Source: Chryseomicrobium palamuruense (GTDB lineage: Bacteria; Bacillota; Bacilli; Bacillales_A; Planococcaceae). Taken from it: a DNA stretch of 64,000 nt. The number at the start of each line of letters is the position of its first letter. Position 1 is the first letter of the stretch. The position numbers and the translations under genes are program-made. The stretch spans positions 62,001-126,000 of the forward strand of contig NZ_JBHSEF010000026.1 in NCBI RefSeq assembly GCF_042649045.1, read 5' to 3'. This document shows positions 8,422-18,100 of the stretch, piece after piece. The notes below the pieces were generated by a model. It was not told where the DNA came from, did no database searches, and worked only from the letters and a program-made list of their open reading frames with translations.

Positions 8422-9543
8422 ATGAAAATCGGCGTTCCAACAGAAGTCAAAAACAATGAAAACCGTGTTGCCATGACACCAGCAGGTGTAGTTTCACTTG
8501 TAACGAATGGTCATGAAGTATATATTCAATCCGGGGCAGGTTTAGGCTCTAGCTTTACTGATGAAGATTATACACAAGCAGGTGCTCATATCGTTGCTAT
8601 AGCACAAGAAGCTTGGCAGCAAGAAATGGTCATGAAAGTGAAAGAACCTATTGCTTCTGAATATGATTTTATTCAACCAAACCAAATTTTATTTACATAT
8701 TTACATTTAGCTCCTGAACCAGAATTGACAGCAGTTTTACTTGAGAAATACGTAACCGCGATTGCCTACGAAACGGTTCAATTACCAAACAATACACTTC
8801 CATTACTTTCTCCAATGAGTGAAGTAGCAGGACGCATGGCGACACAGTTAGGTGCACAATATTTAGAAAAAATCAACGGCGGAAAAGGTATTCTTCTTGG
8901 GGGTGTACCAGGGGTTGAACGCGCTAACGTAACCATTATTGGCGGCGGAATCGCAGGAACAAATGCAGCGAAAATGGCTGTCGGTCTTGGCGCAAATGTC
9001 ACAATCATTGATTTAAGCCCGGAACGTCTGCGTCAACTGGATGACTTGTTCGGTTCAAGCGTACAGACGTTGATTTCAAATCCTTATAACATTGCGGAAT
9101 CATTGAAGAAATCCGACTTAGTCATTGGTGCTGTATTGATCCCGGGTGCGAAAGCTCCTAAATTAGTATCCGAAGAGATGATTAAATCGATGAGCCCAGG
9201 TTCTGTGGTGATTGATATTGCCATCGATCAAGGTGGTATTTTAGAGACGTCTGATCGAATTACAACTCACGATGACCCAACATACATTAAACATGGCGTG
9301 GTTCACTACGCCGTAGCAAATATGCCTGGAGCTGTTCCACGTACGTCAACCATTGCCCTGACTAACACAACAGTTCCTTATGCAGTTCAAATTGCAAACA
9401 AAGGGTACAAACAAGCATGTGTAGACAATCCATCACTACGTAAAGGGTTAAATACTCTTGCAGGTCACTGTGTGTATCAAGCTGTTGCAGATGCGCAAGG
9501 CCTTGAATACAAGGATGTAGAAGACGTATTGGCAACGGTTTAA
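8422..9543 (+). CDS. ald: alanine dehydrogenase
   Basis: NAD-dependent reversible deamination of L-alanine to pyruvate and ammonia; supports growth on alanine and, in Bacillus, sporulation. The 373-residue protein has the substrate-site residues in MVMKVKEP and TYLHLAPEPEL and the Rossmann motif GGGIAGTNAA near residue 175. A GGGAGG ribosome binding site precedes the ATG. It is monocistronic, with a 193-bp divergent region shared with uspA and a terminator downstream. Confidence 0.97.
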   Translation: MKIGVPTEVKNNENRVAMTPAGVVSLVTNGHEVYIQSGAGLGSSFTDEDYTQAGAHIVAIAQEAWQQEMVMKVKEPIASEYDFIQPNQILFTYLHLAPEPELTAVLLEKYVTAIAYETVQLPNNTLPLLSPMSEVAGRMATQLGAQYLEKINGGKGILLGGVPGVERANVTIIGGGIAGTNAAKMAVGLGANVTIIDLSPERLRQLDDLFGSSVQTLISNPYNIAESLKKSDLVIGAVLIPGAKAPKLVSEEMIKSMSPGSVVIDIAIDQGGILETSDRITTHDDPTYIKHGVVHYAVANMPGAVPRTSTIALTNTTVPYAVQIANKGYKQACVDNPSLRKGLNTLAGHCVYQAVADAQGLEYKDVEDVLATV

Positions 9544-9549
9544 AAAAGT

Positions 9550-9582
9550 AAGACTGACTCCACTCGAGTCGGTCTTTTTTTC
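9550..9582 (+). terminator. intrinsic terminator after ald
   Basis: Stem AAGACTGACTC (9550-9560) with GAGTCGGTCTT (9566-9576), one G-U pair, followed by a T run. Confidence 0.87.
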
Positions 9583-9601
9583 ACTTGAAGGGAGGAGTCT
9601 C

Positions 9602-9961
9602 ATGTTTGCAGTTTTTTTAGGTGGGGCCATCGGGTCTATTCTACGTGCTATTCCCCTGTTACTCATCCCGGGGGTGAGTTCAGGATTTCCTCTATCCACT
9701 CTTCTTGTTAACTGGCTTGGTAGTGCAGGAATTGCTATTGCTTATCTTCACTACCGAAACCGATCGCCTAACTTTTTTCAGCGGTTTTGGATGACGGGTT
9801 TTTTTGGCGGATTTACAACGATGTCTATCTTCAGCTTTGATTCATTGATTTTGTTTCAAACGGAAGAATGGCTTCTCTTAATGGGATATATTCTGTTGAC
9901 ACTTCTTGGCAGTGTAGGAATTGTCAAATGGATGCTTCTTAGAGGAGGCGAGACGACATAA
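9602..9961 (+). CDS. crcB: CrcB/Fluc fluoride channel subunit 1
   Basis: Fluoride exporter subunit; Gram-positive bacteria often use two adjacent crcB genes. The 119-residue protein has four membrane segments and the family motifs GGAIGSILR at the N-terminus, PLSTLLVNWLGS, and GFFGGFTTMSIFSFD around residues 63-78. GGGAGG precedes the ATG by 6 bases. Its TAA stop (9959-9961) overlaps the first codon of the next crcB, so the two are translationally coupled. No fluoride riboswitch was recognised upstream; the ald terminator sits about 20 bases before it. Confidence 0.9.
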   Translation: MFAVFLGGAIGSILRAIPLLLIPGVSSGFPLSTLLVNWLGSAGIAIAYLHYRNRSPNFFQRFWMTGFFGGFTTMSIFSFDSLILFQTEEWLLLMGYILLTLLGSVGIVKWMLLRGGETT

Positions 9962-10275
9962 TCATTGTACTCGTTGCTCTTGGCGGGGGATGTGGTGCTA
10001 TTCTTCGGTATCTCTTGAGCAGATGGAATGTTACATTTCCATTTGGCACACTTACGGCCAATGTACTCGCTGCCCTTTGTATAGGATTTCTCATTCCTTA
10101 TCTGAAAGAGGGAAATGTATTCGCTTTTTTTGTTACAGGAATCTGCGGTTCACTGGGCACGGTTTCGACATTTGCATTAGAAGCCGTGACAACGAACTAT
10201 TCCATCCGTTATATGTTGATTACATGGTTACTCACTTGTGCGGCAGTTTATATCGGCCACCAGTTGAACTCATAA
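9958..10275 (+). CDS. crcB: CrcB/Fluc fluoride channel subunit 2, apparent AUA start
   Basis: Second fluoride channel subunit, 105 residues if read from 9958. The conserved N-terminal motif GGGCGAILRYLLSRW, then FGTLTANVLAA and GSLGTVSTFALE, define the family. The frame is open only from 9943 (TAG at 9940-9942) and has no ATG, GTG or TTG until TTG at 10015, which would delete the essential N-terminal motif and first helix. AGGAGG at 9943-9948 is perfectly placed for an ATA codon at 9958-9960, which overlaps the upstream stop as ATAA, exactly where an ATGA overlap would be expected. Either AUA (or the following AUC/AUU) is used as start, or the ATG has mutated and the gene is impaired. Confidence 0.8.
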   Translation: MIIVLVALGGGCGAILRYLLSRWNVTFPFGTLTANVLAALCIGFLIPYLKEGNVFAFFVTGICGSLGTVSTFALEAVTTNYSIRYMLITWLLTCAAVYIGHQLNS

Positions 10276-10294
10276 AATTTTTATACGTAAAAGA

Positions 10295-10565
10295 ATGAAG
10301 CTTCTCCAAATCCGAAGACTCCTGAAGCATCAGAGGATTCACGAGACCCCACAGTGGGGAGCAAAGCGCAAACCTTAATGTGGAAAAGGCTGGTCCAGAA
10401 ACTCTGTGAAGATCAGGCGGGCCAGAAGAGGCGTTCTTTGCCTCTACTGGAGCGAATGATTTTTACGTGTGTTTCTAGCCTTTGCAACTGGATACCACTT
10501 TGGGTAACCACGAGCAGGCTCGGGGATTCTCGCTTCGGAAAGCGTAGGATTTGGGGGAGCTTCAT
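10295..10565. repeat. 271-bp structured intergenic element with 19-bp terminal inverted repeats
   Basis: This element fills most of the 316-base convergent gap between crcB and the M24 peptidase gene. Its ends (10295-10313 and 10547-10565) pair over 19 positions with two G-T pairs. Inside lie further hairpins: CCCCACAGTGGGG at 10347-10359; CCAGAAGAGGC (10422-10432) with GCCTCTACTGG (10440-10450); CGCTT/AAGCG at 10531-10544; and a longer-range helix of 10385-10393 with 10475-10483. No credible protein is encoded. It may be an interspersed Bacillales-type palindromic repeat, a MITE-like element or an RNA gene; a partly similar copy lies at 27680-27759. Confidence 0.65.
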
Positions 10566-10591
10566 GATGTTAACACTAAATGCAAATAAAA

Positions 10592-11671
10592 TTAAAGCAC
10601 AATCAGGTCTTTCGTAAATTTGGTCAGGACTTCAACTCCGTCTTTTGTGACGACGACATCGTCTTCAATACGAACACCCGTGATTTCTGGATGGTAAATG
10701 CCTGGTTCGATGGTGAAGACCATTCCTTCTCGTAAGGCGAGGTCATTTTCTCCGTGAACGGAAGGATACTCGTGAACGGAGATTCCAAGTCCGTGGCCAA
10801 GGCGATGCGTGAAGAAGTCTCCGTAACCTGCTTCCGTAATTACATTACGTGCCGCGGCATCTAATTCTTTTGCAAGAACGCCTGGTCTTACTAAAGCGAC
10901 AGCTGTTTCTTCTGCGTGTCGTACCGTTTCATAAATTTCGCGTTGTTCCGGTGTGGGTTCTCCAAAAGCGACTGTACGTGTGATATCCGAACAATAGCCC
11001 CCTACAACTACCCCTAAATCAAATAATACGAAATCGCCTTTTTGAATTTTACGGTTTCCAGGTGTCCCGTGGGGAGACGCCGTCTTAGGTCCACTTAATA
11101 CCATCGTACTAAACGACATCGATTCTGCACCTTTTGCTTTTACCGCAGATTCGACAGCTGTTAAGATATCCATTTCTGTTTTGCCTTCTGCAATCAATCG
11201 ACACCCTTCTTCAATCGCATAATCCGCGAGTTCTGCAGCTTTCCGCAGTTGCACGAGTTCTACTTCCGTTTTAATCAAACGCATTTCCGTGACTCTGTCA
11301 TCAATGGCTGATAAAGCAACCCCTTGAATTCGCTCTTCTAAAAATTCTTTTCGCTCGACGGTCATATGTGATTTTTCAATGGCAAGTTTCGCTACAGGCA
11401 CTGTGAATTGGGAGACAAGAAGGTCCCATGCATTTTCTGTATCCATATGTCCGATAATTTTCCCGTCAAAAACTTCTGATGCATCTGGAACTTCCATCTT
11501 CGGACAAATCAAAAAGGACTCGCCTTCAGCAGGAATAAACACGCCGAGTAATCGTTCGTGCGGATTGCTTCTGAATCCTGTGAAATAAAAGACATTATCT
11601 GGTGTTGTAATAAAAGCAGCATCGACTTGCTGCTCTTTTAGTACAGCTTGTAGCTGAGTGATTTTTGTCAT
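10592..11671 (-). CDS. M24 family Xaa-Pro peptidase
   Basis: A 359-residue cytoplasmic metallopeptidase of the Xaa-Pro aminopeptidase/dipeptidase (PepP/PepQ) type. It has an N-terminal creatinase-like domain (about residues 1-130) and a pita-bread catalytic domain with the metal ligands visible: Asp in LFDLGVVV, Asp in YCSDITRT, His in HRLGHGLGISVHE, Glu in FTIEPGIY and Glu in VRIEDDVVV. CTTAGGAGG precedes the ATG. Position between ald and ytkL is the same as pepQ in Staphylococcus. Whether it is an aminopeptidase or a prolidase cannot be read from sequence alone. Confidence 0.93.
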   Translation of the reverse strand: MTKITQLQAVLKEQQVDAAFITTPDNVFYFTGFRSNPHERLLGVFIPAEGESFLICPKMEVPDASEVFDGKIIGHMDTENAWDLLVSQFTVPVAKLAIEKSHMTVERKEFLEERIQGVALSAIDDRVTEMRLIKTEVELVQLRKAAELADYAIEEGCRLIAEGKTEMDILTAVESAVKAKGAESMSFSTMVLSGPKTASPHGTPGNRKIQKGDFVLFDLGVVVGGYCSDITRTVAFGEPTPEQREIYETVRHAEETAVALVRPGVLAKELDAAARNVITEAGYGDFFTHRLGHGLGISVHEYPSVHGENDLALREGMVFTIEPGIYHPEITGVRIEDDVVVTKDGVEVLTKFTKDLIVL

Positions 11672-11765
11672 CTCAATAACCTCCTAAGTGTTTAACTATC
11701 CATTTCTCATACTATCATAGTACAATTTGAAATAGGCAGTAAAATCTGAAAATGGAGGGAATCAA

Positions 11766-12443
11766 ATGAATATTAGTTATCACGGACATTCCGTAGTGAA
11801 AGTCACGACAGGAGATTTTACCATTTTAATTGATCCATTCTTAACTGGAAATGGACAAGGGGATTTAAAACCAGAAAATGAGAAACCGACACATATCTTA
11901 TTAACACATGGTCACAATGATCACGTAGGAGATACGATAGCACTTGCTAAGGAGAATAAGGCGCTCGTCATTGCAACATTTGAACTTGCTGATTATCTCG
12001 CAACACAAGGAGTGGAGACGCATGGCATGGGAATAGGGGGCGGACGTACATTTGACTTTGGGCATGTGAAGTACACGCAAGCCTTTCATAGCTCATCGTT
12101 TACAGACGAGGAAGGAACCGTTCATTATACAGGGATGCCAGCTGGAATTATTCTGACTGTTGAAGACACAAAGATTTATCACGCAGGCGACACAGGACTG
12201 TTTAGTGATATGAAACTCATCGGTGAAGAGGGCATCGATATTGCGTTTGTTCCAATAGGAGATAATTTTACAATGGGACCACGGGATGCTGCACGTGCAG
12301 TCGAATGGATTTCTCCAAAAATCACTGTGCCTATGCACTACAATACATTCCAACCGATCGAGCAAGATCCGGAAGAGTTTAAGAGATTGGTTTCACATGC
12401 AGATGTGCAAATTTTAAAAGCAGGAGACCGCGTGTCACTTTAA
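11766..12443 (+). CDS. ytkL: UPF0173 metal-dependent hydrolase YtkL
   Basis: A 225-residue metallo-beta-lactamase-fold protein related to UlaG. The metal-binding motif THGHNDHVGD lies near residues 47-56, with further ligands in AFHSSS, AGDTG and PMHYNT. The physiological substrate is not known. GGAGG lies 7 bases before the ATG, and the gene is followed after 60 bases by ytoI, the same order as in Staphylococcus and Bacillus. Confidence 0.92.
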   Translation: MNISYHGHSVVKVTTGDFTILIDPFLTGNGQGDLKPENEKPTHILLTHGHNDHVGDTIALAKENKALVIATFELADYLATQGVETHGMGIGGGRTFDFGHVKYTQAFHSSSFTDEEGTVHYTGMPAGIILTVEDTKIYHAGDTGLFSDMKLIGEEGIDIAFVPIGDNFTMGPRDAARAVEWISPKITVPMHYNTFQPIEQDPEEFKRLVSHADVQILKAGDRVSL

Positions 12444-12503
12444 CTTCCCCTGTGTTGAACTATGGTAAGATGAAGGGAACACTGTAATGGGGCGTGAACA
12501 ACT

Positions 12504-13811
12504 GTGTCAACCAAACATGAACAATTACTGAATTATATAGAATCGCTACCTGTTGGAGATAAAATTTCAGTCCGGCAGATAGCGAAAGAATTATCGGTCA
12601 GTGAAGGCACGGCGTACCGAGCCATCAAAGAAGCTGAAAATCGTCGCATTGTTTCCACCATTGAACGGGTGGGAACGATACGGATTGAAGTGAAACGAAA
12701 AGAGAATTTCGAACGATTGACGTTTGCGGAAGTGGTCAATATTGTTGATGGACTTGTGCTTGGTGGGAAGTCAGGATTACATAAATCGCTGAGTAAGTTT
12801 GTCATTGGTGCCATGCAAGTCGATGATATGATGCGCTATGTAGACCCAGGAAACTTATTGATCGTTGGAAACCGTTTTAAAGTTCATGAACATGCACTCC
12901 GTGCAGGTGCAGCCGTACTTGTAACAGGTGGATTTGATGTACCCGAAGCTTCGAAACGACTAGCGGATGAATTGGAGTTGCCGTTGATTTCTACGAGCTA
13001 TGACACGTTTACGGTTGCGACAATGATCAACCGGGCAATAGACGATCAGCTGATTAAAAAAGATGTGTTATTGATAGAGGATATATATATTCCAAAGCAA
13101 CAGACTGCTTATCTGCATCACACGGATAAGGTATCGCACTACCGTGAACTGAATACAGAGACCAACCATGGTGGCTACCCCGTTGTGGATGCGAAAGACA
13201 ATGTAGTAGGAGTCGTTACCGCTCGGGATGTGATGGATGCAGAAAGTGATGAACTAATCGAAAAAGTCATGACGAAAAATCCAATCGTTATCTCCTTGAC
13301 GACAAGTGTTGCGGCTGCCAGTCACCGAATGGTATGGGAGAGTATCGACTTACTCCCGGTGGTCAATGATGCCAACAAACTGCAAGGAATTATTAGTAGG
13401 GAAGATGTCTTAAAGGCTCTACAAGCTTCTTCTCGTCAACCGCAAAATCGCGAAACGATTGATGACATCGTCAAATCGCAAATGACGATTGCTACAGATG
13501 ATAAAACGGCTGTTGAATTTCAAGTGACACCGCAGATGACCAATCATTTTGGGACGCTGTCCTACGGCGCGTTCACGACGGTAATCACGGAAGCGGGATC
13601 CCAAGCGTTACGTTCGCGAAAGAGGGTCGAGAGTGTCGTGGAAAACATGGCGGTCTATCATACAAAGCCTGTTCCACTCGATGCCCATTTAAAGGTGATT
13701 ACGAAAGTACTTGATTTTAGTCGACGCATGGCGAAGGTCGATGTCGAAGTGTATAACGATAAAGTTCTCACTGGTAAAGCACTCATTACTTATCAAATCT
13801 TTGATCATTAA
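12504..13811 (+). CDS. ytoI: YtoI: HTH-DRTGG-CBS-hotdog regulatory protein
   Basis: A 435-residue multidomain protein. In order: N-terminal winged-helix-like segment (about 1-65, VRQIAKELSVSEGTAYRAI), DRTGG domain (about 70-185), two CBS domains (about 195-310, including GVVTARDVMDAESD and GIISREDVL), and a C-terminal hotdog thioesterase-like domain (about 330-435). CBS domains bind adenine nucleotides; the ligand here is unknown. Start is GTG at 12504 (MSTKHEQLL); the only ribosome-binding signal is a weak GGGGCG about 9 bases upstream. The function of this family is not established. Confidence 0.9.
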   Translation: MSTKHEQLLNYIESLPVGDKISVRQIAKELSVSEGTAYRAIKEAENRRIVSTIERVGTIRIEVKRKENFERLTFAEVVNIVDGLVLGGKSGLHKSLSKFVIGAMQVDDMMRYVDPGNLLIVGNRFKVHEHALRAGAAVLVTGGFDVPEASKRLADELELPLISTSYDTFTVATMINRAIDDQLIKKDVLLIEDIYIPKQQTAYLHHTDKVSHYRELNTETNHGGYPVVDAKDNVVGVVTARDVMDAESDELIEKVMTKNPIVISLTTSVAAASHRMVWESIDLLPVVNDANKLQGIISREDVLKALQASSRQPQNRETIDDIVKSQMTIATDDKTAVEFQVTPQMTNHFGTLSYGAFTTVITEAGSQALRSRKRVESVVENMAVYHTKPVPLDAHLKVITKVLDFSRRMAKVDVEVYNDKVLTGKALITYQIFDH

Positions 13812-13850
13812 AAAAGACCGTCCGGAAAAAAATTCGGGCGGTCTACTTCT
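13809..13850. terminator. bidirectional terminator between ytoI and ytpI
   Basis: Stem AGACCGTCCG (13815-13824) / CGGGCGGTCT (13835-13844) with one G-T pair. An A run on the left (13809-13814) gives a U tract for the minus-strand gene; on the plus strand the tail is poorer. Confidence 0.8.
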
Positions 13851-13852
13851 GT

Positions 13853-14155
13853 TTATTGATTCAATTCCCATTCTTCTTGAACAAACTGTCCATAGTGCTT
13901 AGATGCTTTGAAATTATGGAAGGCCATATACCCACCTAAAACTAGAAACAGTCCAACTACAATGTAGGTAATGGTATCTGGAAAAAGGAATAGATAGTTC
14001 AATCCGAATAAGAAAACAAACGTGCCCATGCAGATTCCACTTTTCGCAGCATACCATTTTTTTCGAATCGGTAAATCTGTTCGGAATTGCTTTGTTTTAA
14101 AATAAAAATACCATACAATAGATATAATAATCCCAACGACTAAGAACGAATTCAC
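13853..14155 (-). CDS. ytpI: YtpI-like small membrane protein
   Basis: A 100-residue protein with three hydrophobic segments (about 3-18, 40-57 and 60-80) and a charged C-terminus. It resembles YtpI of Bacillus, which occupies the same place between ytoI and nrnA; its function is unknown. The start is GTG at 14155, supported by TGGAGGG about 9 bases upstream. The gene is transcribed against both neighbours. Confidence 0.8.
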   Translation of the reverse strand: MNSFLVVGIIISIVWYFYFKTKQFRTDLPIRKKWYAAKSGICMGTFVFLFGLNYLFLFPDTITYIVVGLFLVLGGYMAFHNFKASKHYGQFVQEEWELNQ

Positions 14156-14246
14156 GCGAATATCCCTCCAAAAACTTGCTCATTTCAGTTTACAGTCTTT
14201 TGAAGGAAATTGCGACCTTGGGAACCATCCAATAGGGGGAAATTCA

Positions 14247-15173
14247 ATGCACCGTCAAATCCTGGACAAAATTAAGGCTTACTCGAAAATAGTCATTCAT
14301 CGACACGTGCGACCGGATCCGGACGCCTATGGTTCCTCTATCGGTCTTTATCACTTGCTTCAAGAAAATTACCCAGAAAAAGAGATTTGGGTGACAGGGA
14401 AACCAGATGCAACTCTCGATTATCTGGCCACTCTCAAACCGGTACCTGATGGTGCGTTTCAGGATGCACTCATCATTGTTACAGATACCGCCAATACAGC
14501 ACGCATTGACGATCAACGGTATACACAAGGGGATTACTTGATTAAAATTGATCACCATCCAAATGAAGAACCATATGGCGATTTGATCCATGTCGATACT
14601 AATGCCAGCTCAGTAAGTGAAATGATTTATGAACTGTTTCTTGTGGCAAAACAAGAAGAGGGTTGGCAGATGAATGCAACAGCTGCGCGACTTCTATATG
14701 CAGGTATAGTGGGAGATACGGGGCGCTTTATGTTTAGTAGTACATCTCTTGCGACAATGACGTATGCCGGTGAGTTGATGAGCTTTGACTTTGACCGGAC
14801 GAAATTATTTAACGACATGTACGAAGTGTCTCCAAACGTTCTGAAATTAAAAGGCTATGTCTATGAGAATTTTAAGATGAAGAATGGAATCGGTCACGTG
14901 AAAATGACACGAGAGCTTTTGAAAGAATACGGGGTCAATCAATCAGAAGCCTCTTTACTTGTCAGTGCTTTAGCTGACGTGAAAGGGATGCGTGCCTGGG
15001 TGTTCTTCATCGAAGATGAAGACTCGATTCGTGTTCGCTTGCGTTCAAAAGGTCCGATTATCAATGTGATTGCGAAACAATTTAACGGTGGGGGGCATCC
15101 ACTCGCTTCCGGAGCGACGATCTACAAATGGGAAGAAATGCAGGACGTATTAGAAGAAATGTATAAACTTTAG
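14247..15173 (+). CDS. nrnA: bifunctional oligoribonuclease / pAp phosphatase NrnA
   Basis: DHH/DHHA1 phosphoesterase that degrades nanoRNAs and converts 3'-phosphoadenosine 5'-phosphate to AMP. The 308-residue protein shows HRHVRPDPDAYGSS (motif I), TDTANTARID (motif II), KIDHHPN (motif III, DHH) and the C-terminal DHHA1 glycine-rich GGGHPLASGA. GGGGGAAA precedes the ATG. It is followed 10 bases later by dnaE, an arrangement shared with Staphylococcus; the sporulation genes ytrH and ytrI, which separate them in Bacillus subtilis, are absent here. Confidence 0.95.
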   Translation: MHRQILDKIKAYSKIVIHRHVRPDPDAYGSSIGLYHLLQENYPEKEIWVTGKPDATLDYLATLKPVPDGAFQDALIIVTDTANTARIDDQRYTQGDYLIKIDHHPNEEPYGDLIHVDTNASSVSEMIYELFLVAKQEEGWQMNATAARLLYAGIVGDTGRFMFSSTSLATMTYAGELMSFDFDRTKLFNDMYEVSPNVLKLKGYVYENFKMKNGIGHVKMTRELLKEYGVNQSEASLLVSALADVKGMRAWVFFIEDEDSIRVRLRSKGPIINVIAKQFNGGGHPLASGATIYKWEEMQDVLEEMYKL

Positions 15174-15183
15174 GAGGTTTCTC

Positions 15184-18100
15184 ATGGCGGTCACCTATCC
15201 ACAAATACGCACATCCATGGATCTACTGAGCAGTACAATACGGCTCGATCGCTTGAGTACTTTTCTAGTCGAGCAGCGTGTCCAACTCGCAGCCATTACA
15301 AACTCAACTCTTTATGGGGTACTCCCTTTTTATGATGCCATGATAGCTCATGGTATTCAGCCTGTGGTGGGTCTGCGCTATTTTCTTCAGTTTGAGGAAG
15401 AGCGGTTAGAAGTCGTTAGTTACGCAAAGACCGAAGTGGGGTGGAAGAATTTACTCAAGCTATCGAGTGCGATTGAAACAAAGCATGTCGAAGCCGTTCC
15501 CTTCTCCTGGTTCCAAGCTTACTCAGAAGGACTTTTCCATACTCTTGTCGTGAGTGAAGAAACGAACGAACAGGTGCATACGTTGTTTTCATCATCTATT
15601 GTGCCTGCTGTTCGAAAAGAAACGGTCATCCATGCAAAATTTATTGAGACGCTCTCTAAGACAGCGTCTTTCATCATTCCATATGCACCTGCAGATATGG
15701 AATCAGAAGAGGACCAGCATGCCTATCAGGTTCTTTCCGCTCTAAGACAAGGAAAGAAGTTACAAGACGTGAAAACAGTACAAGGACAACCTCTCTTAAA
15801 GAAAGAAGAGTGGGGGGATTTTTCACAATTAGGAAACTGGCATCAACATTTCTATGCCCAGTTTTCTTCCACATTTTCTCTGACGAGTAAACAACCATTG
15901 CTCCCTCGTTTTTCTGTCCCACCTGGGCAATCCTCAGATACATTCCTTGAAAAACAAGCACAACGTGGGCTGGAAGCGAAAGTACCAAACTATGATCAAA
16001 CGTATGAGGAGCGTTTAGCAAAGGAACTGGGTATCATTCAACAAATGGGCTTCAGTGATTACTTTTTAATTGTCCAAGATTTTATTGCCTACGCACGTAG
16101 TCAAGGAATCTCAGTGGGACCTGGGCGAGGATCTTCAGCTAGCTCTCTAGTTGCCTATTGTCTTGGTATCACAAATGTAGATCCACTTGCGTACGGTTTA
16201 TTGTTTGAACGCTTTTTAAATCCCGAACGTATCTCGCTTCCGGATATTGATGTAGACTTTGCGGATTATCGCCGAGATGAAGTCATTCAGTATGTCCGCC
16301 AAAAATACGGCCAACACCACGTGGCGCAAATCCTTGCGTACGGAACGTTGTCAACGAAAGCCGTCGCACGAGAAGTGGCTCGAGTGATGGAATATCCACA
16401 AGAAGTGTTGGCATTTCTTTCTAAAACGATTCCGTCTCAAGCAACGACTCTCGACGAAGTGGTCAATACGAATCGCGATCTGCAAAGTTTTGTCAAACGG
16501 GACGAACGAAACCAGCTTTGGTATTCCTTAGCCCGACGACTTGAAGGCTTCCCACGGAATACTACCGTCCATGCCGCAGGTGTCGTCATCTCTCCAGTTC
16601 CTATTGTGCAAGTCGTTCCGATTGAAGAACACCAAGAAGGGATGTTTTTAACCCAGTGGACGATGAAAGAAGTGGAAACAGCCGGACTTTTGAAAATGGA
16701 TTTCTTGGGTCTGCGTAATTTAAGTATGCTCGATCAGATGACATATCTGATTCGAACACACGAGCAGTCGAATTTTACATTGGAAAGCCTTCCAGATGAA
16801 GATCGAGCCACATTTGCTACGCTCGCTTCAGGAGATACATTAGGGATTTTTCAGTTTGAATCTCCGGGCATGCGAAATGCACTTCAAGTAGTGGAACCAC
16901 AGACGTTCCGAGAAGTGGTCGCGGTCAATGCCCTTTTCAGACCAGGTCCTATGGCATTTATTCCAACGTTTGCAGCTCGAAAAAAAGGAAGAGAGCAAAC
17001 GGAATATCCGCATCCATCACTCGAGCCTATTTTAAAAGAAACGTATGGGATTATTGTCTATCAAGAGCAAATCATGCAAATTGCCCGTAGTGTTGGGAAT
17101 TATTCGTATGCGGAAGCAGATTTATTACGCCGTGCGATAAGTAAAAAAGACCGGAATATTCTTGAAAAAGAGCGCCGCCAATTTGTCGACCGTGCTAGGT
17201 CCAATCAATTCCCTGAAGAAACAGCGAAAGTTATTTATGATCTAATTGTGCGTTTTGCTGAGTATGGTTTTCCGAAAAGTCATGCAACAGCCTATAGTTT
17301 GATTGCGTATCAGATGGCGTATATTAAAACACATTACTCAGCTTCTTTTTATGCAGCTTATTTATCGTCAACAACGGGAAACAAAGATAAGCAAGCACAT
17401 GTCTTCCGTGAGATGAAACGGAAGGGTGTTCGTATCGAGTCACCTGACCTCTGGAAAAGCCGAGCTTCATTTTCTCTCGAACAAGACCGGGTGCGTATTG
17501 GTCTATCTAGTATTAGTGGCGTCCCAAGACCTTTCGTTCAGCGTCTACTTGCCATTCGTAAACAAAAAGAACGTCCGTGGAACAGTTTATTTGAGCTCGC
17601 AGCGGATCTTTCCGCTAAACATTTTACACGTGCCTCCTTGGAGCCTCTTATCAAGGCTGGGGCACTCGACTTTTTAGGCAAAGACCGTGCTGTTCTCTTA
17701 GCAAGTTTGGATCCTGCCATCATGCATGCTGAACTCGTTCGTCCAACTGATGACGTGGATTTGTTTGGTACAGATACGCACTCATTTGGTGAACCAAAGT
17801 ACACGGAACAGGCAGACATGCCGCTCGGCTATAAATTACAATACGAAAAAGAAGTGTTGGGGACTTATATCACGACACATCCAGTCGAACTGGTGAGAAA
17901 TAAAGTAAACGCGTCCGTCGAGACACTGGACCGTGTGGATCACCTCGTCGGCAGACGAGTCGATGTCATTGGTCTTATTCGAGACATCCGTAAAATCCGT
18001 ACTAAAAAGGGACAAGCCATGGCATTTGCGTTACTTGAAGATGAACGGTCAGAAATCGATCTAACGTTTTTTCCTGAAACGTTTGCGAGTATCAATTTGC

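Noticed and set aside
10295..10565. 6S RNA, RNase P RNA, SRP RNA or tmRNA
   Set aside because: Size is near some of these, but the conserved sequence blocks of RNase P and SRP RNA, and the CCA end of tmRNA, are not present, and the 6S central bubble was not evident.
10354..10617. 87-codon open frame inside the structured element
   Set aside because: No ribosome binding site, no family resemblance, and it runs into the convergent peptidase gene; the DNA is better explained by palindromic structure.
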